The notes below the pieces were generated by a model. That model ran no database searches. It was given only the letters and a program-made list of their open reading frames with translations, and had not been told where the DNA came from. 36,756 nt of DNA, from assembly GCA_025456205.1 (NCBI GenBank), contig JALOLA010000012.1:1-36756 (forward strand), read 5' to 3'. Numbering within the stretch: the first letter of the stretch is position 1; each line of letters opens with the position of its first letter. Positions 8,473 to 14,536 of this stretch are shown one piece after another. This DNA is from Acidobacteriota bacterium (lineage in GTDB: Bacteria > Acidobacteriota > Aminicenantia > UBA2199). Made by a program: the position numbers and the translations under genes.

Positions 8473-8543
8473 TGGAGCCAGGCGGAATCGAACCGCCATC
8501 TCAACCTTGCGAAGGTCGCGTTCTACCATTAAACCATGGCCCC
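8473..8543 (-). tRNA. tRNA-Ala (anticodon CGC)
   Basis: A 71-nt cloverleaf on the minus strand. Acceptor GGGGCCA/TGGCTCC pairs fully and includes the G3:U70 wobble, the identity element of alanine tRNAs; the discriminator is A. The D stem is GTTT/GAAC with a short AATGGTA loop, the anticodon stem CGACC/GGTTG with loop TTCGCAA (anticodon CGC, reading GCG), the variable loop has 4 nt, and the T arm is GGCGG-TTCGATT-CCGCC. CCA is not encoded: TAG follows the discriminator. The body (short D loop, 71 nt) looks more like a bacterial tRNA-Gly than a typical tRNA-Ala. Confidence 0.9.
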
Positions 8544-8562
8544 GATCGGTCGTTGGGAGGCC

Positions 8563-8592
8563 AATATACCATTAAGAAGGGCTGGCTGTCAA
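8563..8592 (-). promoter_or_regulatory. Sigma-70 promoter of the tRNA-Ala gene
   Basis: Minus-strand TTGACA (8587-8592) and TATATT (8563-8568) are separated by 18 bp, with TG one base before the -10 (TGG-TATATT, extended -10). Transcription would start near 8556, about 13 nt before the tRNA. Confidence 0.85.
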
Positions 8593-8727
8593 TGAAGAGA
8601 AGGCAAAGGGAAGAGAGAGGGAAAGGCAGAGGGAAAACAGAGTGAGACAGAAATCTCGAAGGGTTTTTTCACTCTCTCTTCCCTTTTTCTTCTCTTACTC
8701 TTCCCTCTCTCTTCCCTTTTTTTCTCC
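8593..8727. repeat. Purine/pyrimidine inverted repeat between tatC and the tRNA promoter
   Basis: A purine-rich left arm (about 8593-8640) and a pyrimidine-rich right arm (about 8668-8727) contain an exact 19-bp inverted match (8605-8623 against 8701-8719); a third related block, CTCTCTTCCCTTTTT, lies at about 8674-8688. The right arm runs into the tatC coding end and supplies its charged tail. The space between the tatC stop and the tRNA -35 is filled almost completely by this element, which could fold into a long hairpin in the tatC transcript. Confidence 0.75.
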
Positions 8728-9435
8728 GGGATTGACCAGTTTGGCGATCAGGATGCTCAGGAGATACAGCAATATCATGGGCACGGCGAACAGCGTCTGG
8801 GTGATCATGTCCGGCGTCGGGGTGATGACGGCCGCCAGGACGAAAATGGCCACCACCGCGTACTTGAAATAGCGCACCAGGAAGCGGGCGCTGACGATGC
8901 GCAGCCGGGCCAGCAGGAAAACCAGCACGGGCAGCTCGAAGATCGCCGCGATGCCGAAAAGGACGCGGAAAGCCAGGGAAAAATAGTCGTTGATGGTGAT
9001 GATGGCCGTGAAGTCCTTGCCGATGTTGAGGAAGAACTTGCAGGCCAGCGGGAAGACCACGAAATAGCCGAAGGCGCCGCCGAGAAGGAAAAAGAACGTG
9101 GTGGCAAAAACAAAGGGGATCACCCATTTCTTTTCCTTGGCGAAGAGCGCGGGGGAAATGAAGAGCCAAAGCTGGTAAAAAATGAAGGGCGAGGCGGCGA
9201 ACAGGGAGGCGATGAAGGCCACCTTGATGTACATCATGAACGGCTCGGCCAGCGAAGTGTAGGCCAGCTTCTTCTCGCCCGTGGGCAGCACCGGCAGGTA
9301 CTTCAGCACCGGCAGCGAAAGCCAGTAGTACAGCTTGTCGACGAAGCGCCAGGAGGCGACGAAAAAAACGAGGATGAAACCGAACGAATAGAGGATACGC
9401 TTGCGCAGCTCTCCCAGATGTTCGAAGAACGACAT
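8695..9435 (-). CDS. tatC: Twin-arginine translocase subunit TatC
   Basis: TatC is the six-helix membrane receptor that binds twin-arginine signal peptides and recruits TatA. The 246-aa protein begins MSFFEHLGELRKRI, the family's hallmark N-terminus, and shows SLAEPFMMYIKV, SPFIFYQLWLFISPAL (highly conserved first periplasmic/TM block), GAFGYFVVFPLA, and LVFLLARLRIVSARFLVRYFKYAVV before the late ITPTPDMITQ motif. The ATG at 9435 lies one base after the tatA-like stop and is preceded by AAGGCG; an in-frame ATG at 9456 would add 7 residues and overlap tatA by 20 nt. The last residues (KKGREREE) are encoded by the purine-rich repeat and are probably not functional. Confidence 0.96.
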   Translation of the reverse strand: MSFFEHLGELRKRILYSFGFILVFFVASWRFVDKLYYWLSLPVLKYLPVLPTGEKKLAYTSLAEPFMMYIKVAFIASLFAASPFIFYQLWLFISPALFAKEKKWVIPFVFATTFFFLLGGAFGYFVVFPLACKFFLNIGKDFTAIITINDYFSLAFRVLFGIAAIFELPVLVFLLARLRIVSARFLVRYFKYAVVAIFVLAAVITPTPDMITQTLFAVPMILLYLLSILIAKLVNPGEKKGREREE

Positions 9436-9436
9436 T

Positions 9437-9859
9437 TCATTCGCCTTTTTTTTCATCTTCCTTCCCTGCGTCGGTCTTTTCCGGCTTGTCGATGTCGCCG
9501 TAGATGTCCAATGCGTTCTTCATGTCATTGCTGATCCGCTGTCTGATGTTCAGGGCGTCCTTCACGTCCTTGCCCAGCCCGCCGGTGATGTCCAGGGCGT
9601 CCTTCACGTCCTTGCCGAGTTCGCCGGTGATGTTCAGGGCGTCGCGGACGTCCTGGCCGATCTCCTTGAAGTGCCCGGCCATCCCTTCCTTGTAGATCTC
9701 GTCCTCGATCGCCGACTTGGCCTGGTCGACGGTCGAGCGGAATTCACGCAGCGCCTTGCCCAGCAGCTTGGCGAACTCCGGCAGCTTCTTTGGCCCGAAG
9801 ACCAGCAGCACGACGATGAAGACCAGGATGAGTTCCGGGAAGCCTATTGATCCGAACAT
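9437..9859 (-). CDS. TatA/TatB-family Sec-independent translocase protein with four C-terminal 14-residue repeats
   Basis: The N-terminus MFGSIGFPELILVFIVVLLVFGPKK is one short membrane helix ending in the FGPKKLPEFAKLLGKALREF amphipathic helix, the universal TatA/TatB layout. The Glu in the PEL motif is closer to TatB/TatAd than a polar Gln. After residue 69 come four in-register 14-residue repeats (70-83, 84-97, 98-111, 112-125) with the pattern D-V-K-D-A-L-N/D-I followed by six variable positions; the DNA repeats every 42 bp. The tail is acidic/lysine-rich. Together with tatC, 1 nt downstream, it forms a minimal Tat system. The gene starts 13 nt after the GGDEF-sensor gene, so the three are probably co-transcribed. 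Confidence 0.93.
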   Translation of the reverse strand: MFGSIGFPELILVFIVVLLVFGPKKLPEFAKLLGKALREFRSTVDQAKSAIEDEIYKEGMAGHFKEIGQDVRDALNITGELGKDVKDALDITGGLGKDVKDALNIRQRISNDMKNALDIYGDIDKPEKTDAGKEDEKKGE

Positions 9860-9872
9860 GGTTGTTGCCTCT

Positions 9873-12812
9873 TCATGGGTGCTCCGGGATCTTGACGCGG
9901 TCCTTGCCGCAGATCAGCTGCAGGTGGCCGTCGCGCACCGCCGCGGCCAGGTCGGCGAACAGCTCCTGCCCGGCGCCGGCGAAGGGCACCGGGCCAGGGC
10001 GGATGCCGATGACCAGGTTGCGGCCGTTGTGCTTGGCCAGGTAGAGGGCATTGTCGGCCATGGAAACCACCTGCTGCCAGCTCAGCTTTTCCTGGTCGCC
10101 GCTGAGGAAGGGATAATGGCAGAAGCCGATGCTCACCGTCTTCTTGATGTGCTGCCCGCCGGGCATCTGAAAGGCCGCCTTCTCGATCCCCTGGCGGACG
10201 CGCTCGGCGAGCTGAAGGGCATCGGCCTGGCTCGCCTGGCGGGTGATGATCATGAACTCCTCGCCGCCCCAGCGCACCACCGTGTCGGACTGGCGCATCA
10301 TTGCCTGCAGCCGGCTGGCGATCTCGATGATCACGGCGTCGCCGGCCTCGTGGCCGTGCAGGTCGTTGACTTTCTTGAAATGATCGACGTCGAGCATGAA
10401 CACGCCCAGGGCGGCCGCCTTTTCGTCAAAGGGCTTCTTGCCGCTGCGCACGTTGTGCAGCTCGCGCTGGATGATGCTCGTGTCTTCGCGGATCGTCTCG
10501 TCCAGGAAGCGGCGGTTCTTCAAACCGGTCAAGGGGTCGGTGATGGACAGCAGTGCCAGCTCGCGGTTCTTCTCGGCGATCTCATTGGTCCGTGACTGGA
10601 CGATCCCTTCCAGCCTCCTCTTCTGCTTCTCCAGGGCGCCGACGCGCAGCTTGATGAACAGCAGGACCAGGCCCAGCCCGAGTAGCGCCTCCAGGACCAG
10701 GAACCACCAGCGCTTCCAGAAGGGAGCGGCGATGGAGAAGATGATGCGCCGGTCGGCCCCGGTCCAGTTGCCGGTGCCGCCGCTGCTGGCCAGCACCGAG
10801 AAGGTGTAGGTCCCGGGCGGCAGGTTGGTATAGCGCACCGATGTGGCCCGGCCGGGCGACGACCAGTCGCTGTCGAAAGGGAACAGGCGCGTCTTGTAGG
10901 ACATCGGGTTCTCATGGCTGGTGGTCGGGCAGATGAAGCGGAATTCGATGGTGTCCTGGTCGTGGCGCAGGGCGGCGGTGAAAGGCAGGCGGCGTGGCGA
11001 GCCGTTGACCAGGGGATCACGGATGACCAGCACCGGCATGGGCGCCGGGACCACGCCCGCGGGACAGGCATATTCCACCAGGCCGGGAACGATGCCGAAA
11101 TAGAGGTTGCCGTTGGCGGCCTTCAGGGCGGCGTGGACGCAGCCCTCGTCGCCGAACAGCCCGGTCTGGCTGTTGAAGAAGGCGTGGGCGGAGTCGGGAC
11201 CGATGCGCTCCAGGGCGCGGGTGCTGTTCAGCCAGATGTTGCCGCTGTCGTCGCGCAGGACCGACCAGATGTCGTTGTGCAGCAGGCCCTGTTCCTGGGT
11301 GATGCGGGTGAGGGTGCCGTCCCTGAGCCAGTACACGCCGGACATCTCGGAGGCCACCAGCACCTCGCGCGGCGAGACCACGCGGATGTCGTTGATGACG
11401 ACCCGGCCGACCAGCTTCTCCCACTCGCTGGCGACGAACGCCTCGTCGCGGAACAGCTGCAGCCCCCGGCGCGTGCCGACCAGCAGGGAGCCCGGCTCGA
11501 GCTCGGCGACGTCCCAGACGATCAGGTCGTTCAGCCCGGAGCGGAACCAGCGGAATTCGCTGCCGTCGTAGCGCAGCAGGCCGCGGTCGGTGGCGAACCA
11601 GGCCCTGCCGCGGCTGTCACGGATGGCATAGAGGGTGTTGACGCCGACGGTCAGGCTGCGCAGGCGGTCGCCGCCGTCCCACTCCAGTATCTCTCCCTCG
11701 CGGCAGCCTAGGAGGAAGCGCCGGTCCTCCAGGCGGACGATGGCGCGGATGGAGCGGTTCTTCAGGCGCGCGTTGACGGCGAAGGGGCGCAGGCGGCCGT
11801 CACGCAGCTCGGCGATGCCGTCGTCGCAGGCCAGAAGCACGCCGCCGCCATGCTCCAGCATGTCCCAGACCTGGGTGGATGGCAAGCCGTCCTCGGGGCC
11901 GTACATGCGGAACAGGTGGCGGGAGAGCTGCGACAGCCCGAACTCGCTGCCGATGAAGACATTGTTCTCGCGGTCGAGGAGCAGCTTGGAGGCGCGGTCA
12001 TAGACGAGACCGTTGGCCGTGCTCAAAGCCGTCGCGCTTCCCGTCTGCAGGTTCTTGTGAAAAACGCCGCTGCGGCTGGCGATCCACAGGTTGTTCCTGC
12101 CGTCGAACAGGATGTCGCTGACGTTGTTCATCCCGGCGGGCAGACCGGAGTACTTCTTGAACTCGCCGAAGGGGTTGAGGATGTACAGGCCGCCCTGGCA
12201 GCCGATGAAGAGGTGCCCGGCGGTCTCCTTGACGAAATTGATCGCCTCCGGGCCGGGATAGCGCTGCAGGCTGCCGTTGCGCAGCAGGAAAACGGCGTCG
12301 CTGCTGAAAAAGGCCATGCCGGTGGCGCCGCTGGCCAGGCCGCCCAGGCGCGTCGCGTCCGCAAAGCGGTTGTAGCGCGACGTGACCCCGTCGCGGACCG
12401 TGTAGAGCGCGTCCGCGGTCAGGACCCAGAGGGTGAAATCGATGCCGCTGTAGGCAATGGCGCGCACGAAATTGTCGGGAAGGGGCCAGGCGGAGATGCG
12501 CCCGCCCAGGATGCGGTTCAAACCGTCCTGGCTGGACACCCAGATGGCGCCGTCGCGGTCCATCTCCAGCCCGGTGATGAAATTGCCGGCCAGGCCTTCC
12601 TGCGAGGTGAAGGTCTCGAAGCGGCTGCCGTCGAAGCGGCCCAGGCCGGCCTGGGTGCCCACCCAGATGAAGCCGTCGCGGTCCTGCAGCAGGGCGGTGA
12701 TGTTGCTCTGCGGCAGCCCCGCGGAGCTGCGATAATTGATGAAGGGATAGCGCACCGAGAGCAGGGGCAAGGCGAGGACGAGCAGGAAAAAAAGGAAGGA
12801 CGCCCGTTTCAT
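9873..12812 (-). CDS. Two-component-type propeller sensor with Y_Y_Y domain and GGDEF diguanylate cyclase
   Basis: A 979-aa membrane sensor. A signal/anchor (MKRASFLFFLLVLALPLL) precedes about 14 propeller repeats of the Reg_prop type (for example DRDGFIWVGTQAGLGRFDG, DRDGAIWVSSQDGL, NNLWIASRSGVF) to about residue 600, a Y_Y_Y domain (about 630-690, LPPGTYTFSVLASS), a TM helix (about 698-720), a coiled coil, then GGDEF with active-site GGEEF near residue 847. RQSD five residues before GGEEF is a good product-inhibition I-site, so it should make cyclic-di-GMP. Start ATG 12812 is chosen because an extended -10 lies 8 nt upstream and the signal peptide begins there; ATG 12830 is the alternative. 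Directly upstream of tatA/tatC. Confidence 0.93.
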   Translation of the reverse strand: MKRASFLFFLLVLALPLLSVRYPFINYRSSAGLPQSNITALLQDRDGFIWVGTQAGLGRFDGSRFETFTSQEGLAGNFITGLEMDRDGAIWVSSQDGLNRILGGRISAWPLPDNFVRAIAYSGIDFTLWVLTADALYTVRDGVTSRYNRFADATRLGGLASGATGMAFFSSDAVFLLRNGSLQRYPGPEAINFVKETAGHLFIGCQGGLYILNPFGEFKKYSGLPAGMNNVSDILFDGRNNLWIASRSGVFHKNLQTGSATALSTANGLVYDRASKLLLDRENNVFIGSEFGLSQLSRHLFRMYGPEDGLPSTQVWDMLEHGGGVLLACDDGIAELRDGRLRPFAVNARLKNRSIRAIVRLEDRRFLLGCREGEILEWDGGDRLRSLTVGVNTLYAIRDSRGRAWFATDRGLLRYDGSEFRWFRSGLNDLIVWDVAELEPGSLLVGTRRGLQLFRDEAFVASEWEKLVGRVVINDIRVVSPREVLVASEMSGVYWLRDGTLTRITQEQGLLHNDIWSVLRDDSGNIWLNSTRALERIGPDSAHAFFNSQTGLFGDEGCVHAALKAANGNLYFGIVPGLVEYACPAGVVPAPMPVLVIRDPLVNGSPRRLPFTAALRHDQDTIEFRFICPTTSHENPMSYKTRLFPFDSDWSSPGRATSVRYTNLPPGTYTFSVLASSGGTGNWTGADRRIIFSIAAPFWKRWWFLVLEALLGLGLVLLFIKLRVGALEKQKRRLEGIVQSRTNEIAEKNRELALLSITDPLTGLKNRRFLDETIREDTSIIQRELHNVRSGKKPFDEKAAALGVFMLDVDHFKKVNDLHGHEAGDAVIIEIASRLQAMMRQSDTVVRWGGEEFMIITRQASQADALQLAERVRQGIEKAAFQMPGGQHIKKTVSIGFCHYPFLSGDQEKLSWQQVVSMADNALYLAKHNGRNLVIGIRPGPVPFAGAGQELFADLAAAVRDGHLQLICGKDRVKIPEHP

Positions 12813-12820
12813 AGGGCCTG

Positions 12821-12829
12821 ATTTTAGCA
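12821..12829 (-). promoter_or_regulatory. Extended -10 promoter immediately before the GGDEF-sensor ATG
   Basis: Minus strand TGC-TAAAAT, with TAAAAT at 12821-12826 and 8 nt to the ATG at 12812. A -35 match is poor (TTGCAC, 18-bp spacer). The predicted start site falls at or next to the ATG, so the mRNA would be leaderless; no Shine-Dalgarno is seen. Confidence 0.55.
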
Positions 12830-12851
12830 CATATCCGCGCGAAGGTGCAAA

Positions 12852-13016
12852 AAGAAGACGACAGACGTTAGATGCTGGACGTTAGCAAGAAAAGGAGCTG
12901 CAGCGAAAGTTTTCCCCTTCATGCGCCAATTCATGGGGTCCTTGCTCTGGCTGTTTTCTTGCTGACGACTAATGTCTGACGTCTGACGTCTGACGTCTAA
13001 CGTCTAACGTCTATTT
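12852..13016. repeat. Heptamer-array inverted element E1
   Basis: Left arm 12852-12886 is five in-register 7-mers (ending CGACAGA, CGTTAGA, TGCTGGA, CGTTAGC). Right arm 12961-13016 is eight (GCTGACG, ACTAATG, TCTGACG three times, TCTAACG twice, TCTATTT). The arms are inverted relative to each other; the 74-nt loop starts AAGAAAA (12887) and ends TTTTCTT (12960), extending the stem. The last right-arm heptamer contains the TAG stop of the minus-strand gene at 13011. The left arm stops 3 nt before the -35 region of the GGDEF-sensor gene. The period of seven and the position argue against coding. Confidence 0.85.
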
Positions 13017-14396
13017 TTTTTCGTTGACGATCTCTTTCAGCACCCGCGTCAGGAACGAGTGGAAGGCCCTGAGCGTCGGTTCGAACTCCGCGGAGAAATT
13101 GGTGCGGTTGAGGTTGTCATAATAGCTGAGGAACTCGTTCCAGTCCTTGTACAGCAGGTAGTTCAGGTCGCTTTCCATGAACTGGTTGATGTCGAAGAAT
13201 ATCTCGGACGGGGTGATGCTGCCTTTGCGGGTGAAATAATCGTTGATCTTGGTATGCAGGCGGATGAGCTTCTTCTTGACCTCGAGCGATTTCTGCTTGC
13301 GCGAGACGTACTTCTCGAAGATGCTGCTGCCGCTGATGCCGGGCTTGAACAGGTGGGCCACGGTCTCGATCAGCTCCTGCACGGCGATCTCGGTGATGAC
13401 CACGAGGTTCTGGATCATGCGCCGCTTCTTGAGCTTGTTGCTCTCGTTGTCGAAATAAAGCGGCAGCTCGCCTTCCCAGACCTTCTTGTATTCCATGCGG
13501 AAGCTGTTGAAGATGTCGCCGACCGGCCCCGCTTTCTTCTTCAGCTCCGCGTCGGACTGCAGGCTCTGCCAGAGGGCCGTGTCGTTGAAATTGATGAGGT
13601 CCTCCATGTTCCGCTTCAGGGAGAGGGCCAGGGGGATGGCCAGGTCCAGGTACTTGCTCTTGTCCACGTTCAGCTCGATGAAATTGTTGATCTTCAGGAT
13701 GCGGAAGGAGAGGATGAAGAAGATGCCCAGGTTCTTGCGGATGTTCTTGTCCTTGCAGGAGGCGATGATGCCCGAGATGTCGGGCTGGTAGATCTTGTCC
13801 ATCTTGGAGATGAACTGCTTTTTCAGCAGCGAGATGAGGATGGGATTGTTGAGCAGCTCGCGGTGGTACAGCTTCTTGATCGAGAGGTAGGCGCGCGGCG
13901 AGACCTGGTCGAGGCGCAGGATCTCGCTCAGCAGGTTGCGGAAGCTCTGCAGGAAGATGCGGAAGCTGTAGAACCAGGACTCGGGGGAGTAGAGCTCCTT
14001 CAGGTTGGGAAAGGACTTGTCCATGTTCTGTTCCAGCATTTTTTCCACGACGTATTCCTCGAAGTTGAGGAAATAGGTGTCCTTCTTGAAGTCCAGCTCC
14101 TTGAGCAGGGCGGTGATGCGCGCCGACGCCTGGTGCAGGCTGAAAACGTAGAACTCGTAGTTGCGCTCGCCGGGAGCGTGGAACTTGAAGATCAGGTTCT
14201 CCAGGTAGGTCGAGGAGTTGAACTCCTCGATGCTCTCGAACCACAATTTCAGCTCGAACAGGTTGAGCATCATCTTTTCCTGGTCGATCTTGTCCAGCCA
14301 GCCCGAGAAGATCTCCTCCCACTTTTTTTCAGGATCCAGGGCGCCGCTCTCCTTTGAAAAAAACTCGCCGATATTTTCCACTTCTCTCTTTTCCAT
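13011..14396 (-). CDS. Protein of unknown function, mostly alpha-helical, cytoplasmic
   Basis: 461 residues, not recognised. There is no signal peptide and no convincing membrane helix (KNLGIFFILSFRIL is a short hydrophobic stretch inside a helical region). The composition is rich in Lys, Glu, Leu, Phe and Asn, with many aromatic-rich helices such as ESWFYSFRIFLQSFRNLL and NYLLYKDWNEFLSYYDNL, and AT-richer codon choice in places than its neighbours. Codon pattern and length support a real gene. Start: ATG 14396 is placed by a sigma-70-like promoter ending 7 nt upstream; the reading frame stays open to 14528, but the extra residues look like noncoding GC-rich DNA. It is divergent from the penicillin-acylase-family gene and ends in the heptamer element E1. 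Confidence 0.85.
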   Translation of the reverse strand: MEKREVENIGEFFSKESGALDPEKKWEEIFSGWLDKIDQEKMMLNLFELKLWFESIEEFNSSTYLENLIFKFHAPGERNYEFYVFSLHQASARITALLKELDFKKDTYFLNFEEYVVEKMLEQNMDKSFPNLKELYSPESWFYSFRIFLQSFRNLLSEILRLDQVSPRAYLSIKKLYHRELLNNPILISLLKKQFISKMDKIYQPDISGIIASCKDKNIRKNLGIFFILSFRILKINNFIELNVDKSKYLDLAIPLALSLKRNMEDLINFNDTALWQSLQSDAELKKKAGPVGDIFNSFRMEYKKVWEGELPLYFDNESNKLKKRRMIQNLVVITEIAVQELIETVAHLFKPGISGSSIFEKYVSRKQKSLEVKKKLIRLHTKINDYFTRKGSITPSEIFFDINQFMESDLNYLLYKDWNEFLSYYDNLNRTNFSAEFEPTLRAFHSFLTRVLKEIVNEKK

Positions 14397-14403
14397 ACCG
14401 GGA

Positions 14404-14432
14404 ATTGTAGCCAATCCTCCGGCTTTTTGCAA
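14404..14432 (-). promoter_or_regulatory. Sigma-70-like promoter predicting a leaderless mRNA for the unknown gene
   Basis: Minus strand TTGCAA (14427-14432), 17-bp spacer, TACAAT (14404-14409), then exactly 7 nt to the ATG at 14396. The start site would be the A of the ATG; GGAGG lies upstream of the -10, too far to serve as ribosome-binding site. Confidence 0.6.
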
Positions 14433-14510
14433 GCGCGACGGCGCCGCGCCCGCATCGCCCCGGCAAGCGGGGCCCGCCGGCCCGCCGCGTTTTTTCTCCC
14501 GCGGCAAACG

Positions 14511-14530
14511 TGATATAATGGCGCGCAAGG
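14511..14530 (+). promoter_or_regulatory. Perfect extended -10 before the penicillin-acylase-family gene
   Basis: TGA-TATAAT (TATAAT at 14514-14519). A start near 14526 leaves a leader of about 10 nt carrying AAGG (14527-14530), 6 nt before the GTG start at 14537. No good -35 is seen. Confidence 0.65.
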
Positions 14531-14536
14531 TCGCCA

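Noticed and set aside
8473-8543. Calling this tRNA as tRNA-Gly
   Set aside because: The anticodon is CGC and the acceptor has G3:U70 with A73, all alanine features; bacterial tRNA-Gly normally has U73 and an NCC anticodon.
12961-13016. CRISPR array
   Set aside because: The repeats are 7 bp with no spacers between them, and no cas gene is near.
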